Of a stretch of 64,000 nucleotides of DNA, positions 42,301-49,663 are shown piece after piece. The number at the start of each line of letters is the position of its first letter. The first letter of the stretch is position 1. Source of the stretch: an uncultured Flavobacteriales bacterium (GTDB taxonomy: Bacteria > Bacteroidota > Bacteroidia > Flavobacteriales > Schleiferiaceae); contig CAJQHZ010000037.1 in NCBI GenBank assembly GCA_905478295.1, positions 1 to 64,000 on the forward strand, given 5' to 3'. The position numbers and the translations under genes were made by a program. The notes below the pieces were generated by a model. That model did not search any database, was not told the DNA's origin, and worked only from the letters and a program-made list of their open reading frames with translations.

Positions 42301-42802
42301 CCTTCAATTGGTCCAATGAAAACTCACCAGACATATTGATGTTCATGATGGGCATTAATTCCGAGAAGTTCAATTCAAAAACGTTCGGATCTGCTGGTAA
42401 ATCTGTAGGGAAGTCTGGCTGGCCCATGGCCGCATCGACTTTATCTTTTACTTTACGCAACGCTTCATCCGGGGTCACGTCAAAATTGAATTTGACCTGG
42501 ATGGTAGAATACCCTTCTACCGAAGTTGAATTAATCTTATCTACCCCTGAAATCCCGTTAATTTCCTTCTCTAATGGACGTGTGATGAGCTTCTCAATAT
42601 CCAACGGAGAGTTTCCTGGATACGGCGTCCCTACATAGATCTCTGGGGTTACGATCTCCGGAAAGGCCTCCGAAGGCATCGATGTATAACTTCTAATACC
42701 TGCGATAAAAATGATCGCGGTAAGCACAAAGACAGTCATCGTATTCTTCACCGAAAAGGTAGAGGGACCGAACTGTTTAATGAGACTTTTCTTTTCTTCC
42801 AT
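39350..42802 (-). CDS. RND efflux transporter, inner-membrane pump
   Basis: A 1150-residue HAE1/AcrB-like pump, exporting drugs or other hydrophobic compounds with proton-motive force. Typical N-terminal membrane segment, two large periplasmic domains and GLVIFRMEFVIMMTMIGIISLAGIVVNNAIVLIDF near TM10. In the TM4 motif VDNGIVVVEN only the first of the two AcrB aspartates is kept (Asp412, then Asn413), and the TM10 Lys of AcrB is Asn1018. About residues 515-556 carry two extra hydrophobic helices between the normal TM6 and TM7. Last gene of the tetR-tolC-mfp-rnd operon. Confidence 0.9.
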   Translation of the reverse strand: MEEKKSLIKQFGPSTFSVKNTMTVFVLTAIIFIAGIRSYTSMPSEAFPEIVTPEIYVGTPYPGNSPLDIEKLITRPLEKEINGISGVDKINSTSVEGYSTIQVKFNFDVTPDEALRKVKDKVDAAMGQPDFPTDLPADPNVFELNFSELMPIMNINMSGEFSLDQLKEYGEYLEEKVEDLTEISKVDIRGIDAKEVRVLVDSKKLESMQLGFRDIAGAIQNENMTISGGNLLVDGYRRNVRVVGEIRDLDELRNVIIKSEKMQLVRLGDVAEIEFDEVERQSYARQYGASVVMLDVFKRSGENQIIVSEKIAGLLAEAQDGYFPDNLNISVTNDTSEQTKTQVADLENSIIFGMLLVVLVLMFFLGLRNAMFVGIAIPMSMLMSFVILNALGISLNTIVLFALVLALGMLVDNGIVVVENIYRFMDEGYDRITAAKLGAGEVALPIIASTATTLAAFLPLAFWPGLFGEFMKYLPLTLITVLSSSLFVALVINPGLTAALMKVEESPINKRKLTIRSIIAIVIGVGIAYGAGKMAFGNLFIYSGGFALIYAYFVVPATKWFQGTALPTIENGFKKTLAYALSGKKPIFFFSGTVVLLIFSGVLLGAFPPKTLFFPENMPNQAMVYIQMPIGTDIEETNAVTLELEKEVMSIVQSYAYMDDNGEAQNYMVESVIAQVGEGTSDPNAGPSMAQTPNKAKITVQFHKFADRIDLEGNRVNSADVLNKIRETLSDYPGVIVSVDKDSNGPPTGPPVNIEISGDNYFELVETADEIRAFIDAKRIDGIEELKLDVETGKPEMPIEVDRLKARALGLSSAQIGDVMRTSLFGKEVSRFKDGEDDYPINIRMSNAYRYNVEDLMNQKITFRDQASGRIKQVPISAVAKAKKTSTFSSVKRKNLKRVISIQSNVLEGANPTETVDAIKEAMANYTLPSGMNVDFTGEQEEQAKELSFLSGALLMAVFLIFLILVSQFNSASTPFIILVTVVFSLIGVLLGLVIFRMEFVIMMTMIGIISLAGIVVNNAIVLIDFIKQLTARKRVELGLDEKALLPVPELVDTIVEAGRTRLRPVLLTAITTILGLIPLATGMNINFYTLFSENNPHIFFGGDNVVFWGPMSWTVIFGLTFATFLTLVIVPVMYYLFERIQRTMARWFA

Positions 42803-42822
42803 GCTAGTGTAGCCTGTTTAGA

Positions 42823-43959
42823 TTATCCTATAACAACGTTCTGGCCGGTACGAACGCTACGCGATCCCTTGTCCACAACTACGGTTCCTGCTTCGAGTCC
42901 CGTTAAAATTTCTGTTTTTCCTTCAAAGGTCAAACCTGTACTAACCCAAGTTTTTACGACCTCATGGTGGCTTCCGCCATCAACCGCTTGTAGCGTATAA
43001 ATAAAGTCATTGCCTTCAACGTCTTGCTGAACGAGGCTTGCTGGTACGGTTAGCGCCGCTGCATTGCTATAATCTTGAAGCGCTACATGCACCATTTGGT
43101 TCGGCTTTGCACCTTGGCTAACGGGAAGACTGACGTTGATAGAGAAGGTACGGTTGCCCTCCTGAATGAATTGCCCTACTTGGAGTACCTCTGCGGCTAC
43201 CTCGTAGTCCATAGAAGAGAAGGCAACATTTGCTGGCGTCCCTACACGAACACGATTCGAATACGACTCAGGAACGTCCGCTTTAACATACACTCCCGAA
43301 GTGTTTACTAAACGAATTGATGGCATTTGAGGACCTGCTAATTCACCTTCTTTCGCAAAGATGTTATCGATTGCTCCTGCAAAAGGTGCACGTATTTCAC
43401 TAAGTTCAATTTGCTCTTTTAGAGTGGTTATCTTTTGAACCAAACCATCGTAGTTGTTCTTTGTCTGTAAGTATTGAATCTCTGAACCGATTTGTTCGTT
43501 GATCCACAGTTTCTCTTGCTTCTCGAAAACGGTTTTTGCAAGCGCCAATCCATTTTCTACTTCCTTTAAGGACGACTTTAGAAGGTCTGTATCCAATGTC
43601 ATTAATAATTGGCCCTTTTCAACGCGCTGTCCATTGCGCACATAGATCTTTTCCACTTTACCGCTGGCTGTTGGGTACAGATTGATGCTCTTATCCGCCA
43701 CCACGATACCAAAGACATCGAAATAATGGACAAACGTTAATGGGGTTACCTCAATAGACGTTACGCGGTCGTAACGTTCGACTGTATCCAAGGCAATCAA
43801 TTTTTCATCGACAGCAGCAATTTCTGCATCCACTGTCGCACGCACCTCAACAAGGCTGTCTTTCTTTGCCATGAACTCCTCCATGGTACCTGTAGATTGT
43901 TCTGGTGCACCACACGATGCGAGAACTACGCTTCCTAATATGAATCCTAATTTTTTCAT
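42823..43959 (-). CDS. RND efflux periplasmic adaptor (lipoprotein)
   Basis: Membrane-fusion protein joining pump and outer-membrane channel. A 378-residue lipoprotein with lipobox ASC (MKKLGFILGSVVLASCG). A lipoyl-type half-motif with GKVEKIYVRNGQRVEKGQLL, an alpha-hairpin region (about 95-190) and the matching half GAIDNIFAKEGELAG are visible, followed by beta-barrel and membrane-proximal domains ending in VVDKGSRSVRTGQNVVIG. It lies 9 bases after the TolC-like gene and 20 bases before the RND gene. Confidence 0.9.
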   Translation of the reverse strand: MKKLGFILGSVVLASCGAPEQSTGTMEEFMAKKDSLVEVRATVDAEIAAVDEKLIALDTVERYDRVTSIEVTPLTFVHYFDVFGIVVADKSINLYPTASGKVEKIYVRNGQRVEKGQLLMTLDTDLLKSSLKEVENGLALAKTVFEKQEKLWINEQIGSEIQYLQTKNNYDGLVQKITTLKEQIELSEIRAPFAGAIDNIFAKEGELAGPQMPSIRLVNTSGVYVKADVPESYSNRVRVGTPANVAFSSMDYEVAAEVLQVGQFIQEGNRTFSINVSLPVSQGAKPNQMVHVALQDYSNAAALTVPASLVQQDVEGNDFIYTLQAVDGGSHHEVVKTWVSTGLTFEGKTEILTGLEAGTVVVDKGSRSVRTGQNVVIG

Positions 43960-43968
43960 GTTCCGGTA

Positions 43969-45297
43969 TTATTGCTTTTGCTGTTTTGTCATTAAATATT
44001 CTAGTTCAGACTTTTTGTCCAATGCGTTCTGTGCAGCCATAAACATAGCCTGTAGCGCATCTTGGTATTGGGTTTCAGTTTGTGTCAACTCCATAGAAGA
44101 GGCTAACCCTGCGTCGTATTCTTTTCGTCGCTGATCACGAATGCGTTTCGCTAACGCCACGTTTTCCTTTTGTGCTAAAAAATTGGCAATACCCTGATGG
44201 AATTCGTTCACCAAAGCCCCGTGTTGCATGATCAGGCCTTCCTCCAATTGCTGCAATCCAATTCTTGCTTGGTCTCGTTGAATCTTTGCCTCCTGAACCT
44301 GCGCACGTCCATTTCCTGAAGAAAATAATGGCACACTAATGCTTCCGGCAACCAAACTGCTTGGGATATCAACTGAAGCATCCCCAAAAATATTGGCCTC
44401 ACTACTCATGTATTGAATATTGTTCTGGTAGCTCACGCCGATTGAAGGCAAATAGGCTAATTGCTTATTTAATACTTGCAACTTCGCGCCCTCCACTTGA
44501 TTTGCCATGCCGAGGTAGTCTACAGATTTTGTAGGATCAAATCCTATGGTCGTCAGCGTACTTGCCGCAGCAGCGCGAACGACTAAATCTTCCATTTTAT
44601 CAGCCAGAAGTACCACTTGCTTTACCGGGTATCCCATCTGCAACTTCAGCAACATCTTCGCGACATTCGCTTGACCTTCGCTGTAACGCAAGGCGTTTTC
44701 AATATTGTTGTAGTTCAGCATCATTTGATCCGCATCGGCTTTACTCACTAACCCTGCTTCATTCATTTTCTTCATTTCCGAAGCGAGATCTGCTAAATAG
44801 TCTTTATTCGCCTTTAATACGGCAACACTTTCTTCACTAAGAAGGGCCAGGTGGTAAGCTTTAGCTACTTCACGTTTCAACTCAGCTTTACTCTGGTCCA
44901 TGCCTATTTCCGCATTTTCCTTCAACACTTTCGCCGCCATTAATGCGACAACGTAAGAGCCGTCAAAAATCAACTGATTCACCACCAATCCGCCTTGTGC
45001 TTGGTAATCTGTTCCAAATACCAATTCATCTAACACGCCGTCTCCATCAAAATCAGTGACCAACGCGCCCAGCTCTACATTATAGATATACTGTCCACTC
45101 GCAGATGCCTGTGGCAGACCAATAGCTAGATTCTGAAGGTAAATCTGACGCGCACGTTGGATTTCTAATTCCGCAATTTGCACACCATAGGCGTGATCGA
45201 GCGCGTACTCTTGCGCCGAGGCAAGAGTGAACTTCTCTTGCGCTTGGCCAATGAAAGCGCTGAAAATCATGCTGAAGAGCACTACTGTTTTTCTCAT
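43969..45297 (-). CDS. TolC family outer-membrane channel
   Basis: A 442-residue outer-membrane efflux protein with signal peptide (ending GQAQ). The first residues of the mature protein (FTLASAQEYALDHAYGVQIAELEI) and the second-half repeat (AKLQVLNKQLAYLPSIGVSYQNN) show the two-repeat helical plan of the TolC/OEP family; a periplasmic coiled coil lies in between. The C-terminal half ends with a helix (AAQNALDKKSELEYLMTKQ). First structural gene after tetR, 2 bases away. Confidence 0.9.
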   Translation of the reverse strand: MRKTVVLFSMIFSAFIGQAQEKFTLASAQEYALDHAYGVQIAELEIQRARQIYLQNLAIGLPQASASGQYIYNVELGALVTDFDGDGVLDELVFGTDYQAQGGLVVNQLIFDGSYVVALMAAKVLKENAEIGMDQSKAELKREVAKAYHLALLSEESVAVLKANKDYLADLASEMKKMNEAGLVSKADADQMMLNYNNIENALRYSEGQANVAKMLLKLQMGYPVKQVVLLADKMEDLVVRAAAASTLTTIGFDPTKSVDYLGMANQVEGAKLQVLNKQLAYLPSIGVSYQNNIQYMSSEANIFGDASVDIPSSLVAGSISVPLFSSGNGRAQVQEAKIQRDQARIGLQQLEEGLIMQHGALVNEFHQGIANFLAQKENVALAKRIRDQRRKEYDAGLASSMELTQTETQYQDALQAMFMAAQNALDKKSELEYLMTKQQKQ

Positions 45298-45299
45298 TA

Positions 45300-45905
45300 T
45301 TACGTTGCTATTAATTGATTCAAATATTCTAGTCCATTGGGAGTCGCGATACCGCGAATGTGATAGCGCAAACTGGTCTTGCGCAGTTGGTCCAATTTGA
45401 TATGCTCGTTTGAAATCACTCCTTCATGTACCGCCAAAACATGACCGTAGTACAAAAGTGAAATGTGATCAACTTGAAGATCTGTACGGTACAAGCCCTC
45501 GCTAATACCACGCTCTAAATTGCGTTTTGTTACCGTAAAAACGATATCCTCACGTTTCGCCTTCATGCCGTTGGCGATGGATGGGTAATAGTGTTCCAAT
45601 TGATGCAACAAACGATCCTTGTCGTCGCGCATATGAACCTCAGCAAAGCGCTCCATTGCAAAAAGCTGATCAATGGCATTACCTCCCACACTGGAAATGG
45701 CATCCTCAAGTTCCGCTTTCATAAAGGCAGCTGCTTGCTCGAAAGCTTTCTCTAATAAATCCTCTTTATTTTTTACGTATTTGTACAATGTCTTTTTCGA
45801 CATTCCACAACTGCTTGCAATCTGATCCATGTTCACACTCTTTATACCGAACTGTAGAAACAATTCGATGCTGGTGAACAATATGCGGGACAATTCAGAT
45901 TCCAT
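45300..45905 (-). CDS. TetR family repressor of the efflux operon
   Basis: A 201-residue regulator. The N-terminal helix-turn-helix (about residues 20-55: SVNMDQIASSCGMSKKTLYKYVKNKEDLL) is typical TetR; the C-terminal helical ligand domain has no recognised ligand. It is the first gene of the operon and stops 2 bases before the TolC-like gene, so it probably controls the whole unit together with itself. An inverted repeat of GGAAACA about 50-85 bases upstream of its start codon is a candidate operator. Confidence 0.88.
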   Translation of the reverse strand: MESELSRILFTSIELFLQFGIKSVNMDQIASSCGMSKKTLYKYVKNKEDLLEKAFEQAAAFMKAELEDAISSVGGNAIDQLFAMERFAEVHMRDDKDRLLHQLEHYYPSIANGMKAKREDIVFTVTKRNLERGISEGLYRTDLQVDHISLLYYGHVLAVHEGVISNEHIKLDQLRKTSLRYHIRGIATPNGLEYLNQLIAT

Positions 45906-45953
45906 TCATTTGTATAAGTTAGATTCGGAGTTTACACGAGGATAACCCACTAT

Positions 45954-45990
45954 GGAAACAAATGTTCTAAAAAATGTTTCCAATGTTTCC
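45954..45990. promoter_or_regulatory. Candidate TetR operator in the tetR-asnS gap
   Basis: GGAAACA (45954-45960) is followed by TGTTTCC (45975-45981) and a second TGTTTCC (45984-45990). The outer pair is a perfect inverted repeat with 14 bases between. The site lies 49 bases upstream of the tetR ATG (at 45905) and 111 bases before asnS, which is transcribed the other way. TetR autoregulation through such a site is the common pattern; binding is not shown. Confidence 0.5.
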
Positions 45991-46100
45991 CGTTTCGAAC
46001 AACTTTCGTGCCAAAGCCTATGTTTTTTTTGAAAAACGCACAACAATCGTACTGAAATATCACGCCGAAATAGCATCTTTGTTACAAACAAAGTAGAATC

Positions 46101-47501
46101 ATGAGTATTAAACACCTCTTACAATCGCCACCAATTGGCACCAACATCACCATCAAAGGATGGGTTCGCGCTTTTCGCAGTAATCGTTTCGTTGCCATTA
46201 ATGACGGTTCTACACTAGCGAATCTTCAATGTGTTGTCGATTTTGAAAAAGAGGACGAAAGCGAACTCAAGCGCATCACTACAGGATCGTGTCTTTCTAT
46301 TTCCGGTCAGCTTGTAGAAAGCCAAGGAAAAGGACAAAAGGTAGAAATTATTGTGGATTCGTTTGAGGTTTTAGGCGATGCGCCGGTCGAAGATTATCCG
46401 CTTCAACCAAAAAAGCACAGCTTAGAATTTTTACGCGATATCGCGCATTTACGCCCGCGTACGAACACCTTCAGCGCTGTATTCCGAGTCCGCCATGCAC
46501 TTTCGTTTGCGATACACAACTACTTTAACAAAGAAGGTTTTGTCAACTGGCACAGCCCCATCATCACCGGATCTGATGCCGAAGGCGCGGGTGAGATGTT
46601 CCGTGTCAGCACACTTCCTGCCTCAGGAGGCGACCCTGCCGAAGATTTTTTCGGCAAGGAAACCCATTTAACCGTAAGCGGTCAACTAGAGGGTGAACTT
46701 GGGGCTTTAGCGTTGGGTAAAGTTTACACTTTTGGACCGACGTTCCGTGCTGAAAACTCAAACACGACGCGACATTTGGCAGAATTCTGGATGGTCGAAC
46801 CCGAAATGGCATTTCATGATTTAAACATGAATATGGACCTCGCGGAAGACTTTTTAAAATACTGTCTACGCTACATCCTGGATAACTGCCGTGAAGATTT
46901 GGCGTTCCTGGACAGTCGCTTTGCGGAGGAGCAAAAAGGGAAGCCACAGAATGAACGCGCAGAACAAGGTCTGATCGAGAAATTAGAATTTGTAGCCAAC
47001 AATGATTTCGTACGTCTTTCGTATACCGAGGCGATTGAAATCTTGAAGAACAGCAAGCCGAACAAAAAGAAGAAATTCAAATACCGTATTGAAGAATGGG
47101 GCACAGATCTTCAGAGTGAGCACGAGCGTTTCTTGGTAGAAAAACACTTTAAGGCACCTGTAGTATTGTACGACTACCCTGCATCTATTAAAGCGTTTTA
47201 CATGCGCTTAAACGAAGACGGCAAGACCGTACGTGCCATGGATATTCTTTTCCCTGGAATTGGAGAGATTGTTGGGGGTTCTCAGCGCGAGGAACGCTAC
47301 GATGTACTCAAAGAAAAAGTCGCTGCTGTAGGAATTCCAGAAGAAGAACTCTGGTGGTACCTCGAAACCCGAAAGTTCGGGACCTGTGTACACAGCGGTT
47401 TCGGTTTAGGCTTTGAGCGCTTAGTCCAATTCTCGACAGGTATGGGTAACATTCGTGATGTCATTCCATTCCCTAGAACTCCGGGAAGCGCTAATTTCTA
47501 A
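46101..47501 (+). CDS. asnS: Asparagine-tRNA ligase
   Basis: Class IIb aminoacyl-tRNA synthetase of 466 residues. N-terminal OB-fold anticodon domain ([20 protein letters not shown]), motif 2 region [26 protein letters not shown], and motif 3 [27 protein letters not shown]. The EN and RHLAEFW motifs distinguish AsnRS from AspRS. A CATCTTTG close to the TAnnTTTG consensus lies about 20 bases before the ATG. Followed by rpoN after 20 bases. Confidence 0.97.
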   Translation: MSIKHLLQSPPIGTNITIKGWVRAFRSNRFVAINDGSTLANLQCVVDFEKEDESELKRITTGSCLSISGQLVESQGKGQKVEIIVDSFEVLGDAPVEDYPLQPKKHSLEFLRDIAHLRPRTNTFSAVFRVRHALSFAIHNYFNKEGFVNWHSPIITGSDAEGAGEMFRVSTLPASGGDPAEDFFGKETHLTVSGQLEGELGALALGKVYTFGPTFRAENSNTTRHLAEFWMVEPEMAFHDLNMNMDLAEDFLKYCLRYILDNCREDLAFLDSRFAEEQKGKPQNERAEQGLIEKLEFVANNDFVRLSYTEAIEILKNSKPNKKKKFKYRIEEWGTDLQSEHERFLVEKHFKAPVVLYDYPASIKAFYMRLNEDGKTVRAMDILFPGIGEIVGGSQREERYDVLKEKVAAVGIPEEELWWYLETRKFGTCVHSGFGLGFERLVQFSTGMGNIRDVIPFPRTPGSANF

Positions 47502-47521
47502 TCTGATCCCAACCCCAACCT

Positions 47522-48964
47522 ATGCTAAAGCAAACTCTTGCACAAAAACTTCAACAGAAGCTGAGTCCACAACAGATTCAGCTGATGAAGCTTGTGCAGT
47601 TGCCCACGCAAAGTTTAGAGGCACGAATCAAGCAAGAGATTGAGGAAAACCCTGCCTTACAGGAAGGAAAAGAGAAAGCCGAAGATACCTTTGAAAACGA
47701 TGCTTCCGACGAGCGCGAAGTGCGCGAGTCCATGGAGGAAATTAATTGGGACGATTATCTTGGAGACGACGATACACCCGATTATAAAACCAAAGCCAAC
47801 AACTACAGCTCAGACGACGAGTTGTATGAAGCCCCGGTCATTGTTAACGAAAGCTTTCACGACAGCCTCATTTCGCAATTGCGCCTTCGGGACTTAAATG
47901 CCGAGGAATTGGAATTGGCCACCTACCTCGTAGGTACGATCGACGACGATGGACTTTTGCGACGCGAACTCATAGATATCGTGGATGACTTGGCCTTTTC
48001 TCAAGGAGTATTTACCGAAGAAAAGGAGCTTGAACGACTCCTCGAAATTATTCAAGACCTAGACCCCCCAGGAGTCGGCGGCCGCGATTTACGCGAGTGT
48101 TTGATACTCCAATTGGAACGTAAACGCCCTTCTTTCAAGGTGAATCTCGCCCTGAGCATTTTAGAAGATTATTTTGACAGCTTCGTAAAGCGCCACTATC
48201 AAAAATTGATGGACCGATTAGGCGTCAATGAGGATGAACTCCGTGACGCTATCGAGGAGATCGGAAGACTAAACCCAAAACCGGGCGGCTCCTCTAATCT
48301 CAGTCGGCCTACAGAAAATGTCATACCCGATTACAACTTACATATTGTAGACGAAGAGCTTGAACTAACGCTAAACGGTCGTAATGCTCCTGAACTAAGC
48401 TTGAGCAACCAGTACCGCGAGATGCTTGAGCATTATAAAGCCAGTAAGGAGAAAAATAAAGCAGAGAAAGAAGCCGCCTTGTTTGTAAAGCAAAAATTGG
48501 ACAGTGCTAAATGGTTTATCGACGCCATTGTTCAACGTCAACAGACCTTAATGCTCACGATGCAGTCCATTCTAAATTACCAACGCGATTATTTTCTTAC
48601 CGGCGACGAGCGCAAGCTTCGCCCCATGATTCTTAAAGATATTGCAGAAGAAATAGGTATGGACATTTCTACGGTCAGTCGTGTGGCTTCGAACAAATAC
48701 ATTCAAACGCCGTACGGTACATTTCTGATCAAACGATTTTTCTCCGAATCCATGACCAATGCGGACGGTGAGGAAGTCAGCACTCGGGAAATCAAGAAGA
48801 TTCTCGAGGACACCGTCGCTGAGGAGAACAAACGAAAACCCATGACCGACGATGCACTGGCAAAAATTCTAAAAGAAAAAGGTTATCCCATTGCCCGTCG
48901 TACTGTTGCGAAATACAGAGAACAGCTTGATATTTCAGTAGCTAGAATGCGAAAAGAACTCTAA
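47522..48964 (+). CDS. rpoN: RNA polymerase sigma-54 factor
   Basis: A 480-residue sigma-54. The N-terminal Gln/Leu-rich activator region I (MLKQTLAQKLQQKLSPQQIQ) and acidic region II precede the core-binding domain, the HTH (LKDIAEEIGMDISTVSRVASNKY) and the RpoN box ARRTVAKYRE (458-467), which reads the -24 promoter element. It needs an AAA+ activator, not found in this window. Directly followed, without a gap, by the PAP2-like gene. Confidence 0.97.
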   Translation: MLKQTLAQKLQQKLSPQQIQLMKLVQLPTQSLEARIKQEIEENPALQEGKEKAEDTFENDASDEREVRESMEEINWDDYLGDDDTPDYKTKANNYSSDDELYEAPVIVNESFHDSLISQLRLRDLNAEELELATYLVGTIDDDGLLRRELIDIVDDLAFSQGVFTEEKELERLLEIIQDLDPPGVGGRDLRECLILQLERKRPSFKVNLALSILEDYFDSFVKRHYQKLMDRLGVNEDELRDAIEEIGRLNPKPGGSSNLSRPTENVIPDYNLHIVDEELELTLNGRNAPELSLSNQYREMLEHYKASKEKNKAEKEAALFVKQKLDSAKWFIDAIVQRQQTLMLTMQSILNYQRDYFLTGDERKLRPMILKDIAEEIGMDISTVSRVASNKYIQTPYGTFLIKRFFSESMTNADGEEVSTREIKKILEDTVAEENKRKPMTDDALAKILKEKGYPIARRTVAKYREQLDISVARMRKEL

Positions 48965-49579
48965 ATGCAAAGTTTCAAACACGGCTTTAGTCAATTCATC
49001 AGCTACCTGTTTCATCCCGGAATTATGCCGACTGTTGGCGCTTTATTTGTGCTTTGGTCCGTTCCTGAAACGTATTCCTGGAATACCATTTTCAAAATAA
49101 CATCCACGGTTTTTGTAGGCACATACGCGTCACCGCTGATCGCAATTGTTTTATTTCGTGCGACAAAAACAATCTCCAGCGTACACCTCATAGAACGTGA
49201 AGACCGCATCTATCCTTACATTACTGGTGCAGCTTGCGCATTCGCAACTGCTGCGTTTCTTAAAAAGGCCATGGCGCCGGAGGAAATTTACCTTACTGTT
49301 TACGGAACTGCATTCGTGCTTATTGTAAGCACCATACTCATCCCTTACTTCAAGAGTAGTGCTCATATGGCAGGAGCAACTGGATTCTTTGCACTGTTCC
49401 TGAGACTACATCAACGCTACGGTGTAGGAAAGCCCGAATACCTACTACTGCTTTTGCTTATGTTAGGTGCGGTTGCTTGGTCTCGAATTAGTCTTAAAAG
49501 ACACACGCTCCAAGAGCTTCTATCGGGCGGTTTACTTGGATTTTCCGTCGTTTACGTGTTACTCTCTCACCAAAGCTAA
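48965..49579 (+). CDS. PAP2-like integral membrane protein
   Basis: A 204-residue membrane protein with about six helices. Three positions recall the PAP2 phosphatase motifs: REDRIYP (in place of KxxxxxxRP), SSAHMAG (in place of PSGH) and SRISLKRHTLQEL (SRxxxxxHxxxD with the acid as Glu). The first motif is degenerate and the last acid is Glu, so activity on lipid phosphates is uncertain. The start codon abuts the rpoN stop codon, suggesting the pair is co-transcribed. Confidence 0.65.
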   Translation: MQSFKHGFSQFISYLFHPGIMPTVGALFVLWSVPETYSWNTIFKITSTVFVGTYASPLIAIVLFRATKTISSVHLIEREDRIYPYITGAACAFATAAFLKKAMAPEEIYLTVYGTAFVLIVSTILIPYFKSSAHMAGATGFFALFLRLHQRYGVGKPEYLLLLLLMLGAVAWSRISLKRHTLQELLSGGLLGFSVVYVLLSHQS

Positions 49580-49663
49580 ACGTTTACTCATTTCGCTTGT
49601 GTAAGAAGAAGGAATTGAAGATATTTAAGGTTCAATTATTCAGGCTTACAAACACTGACGTTC

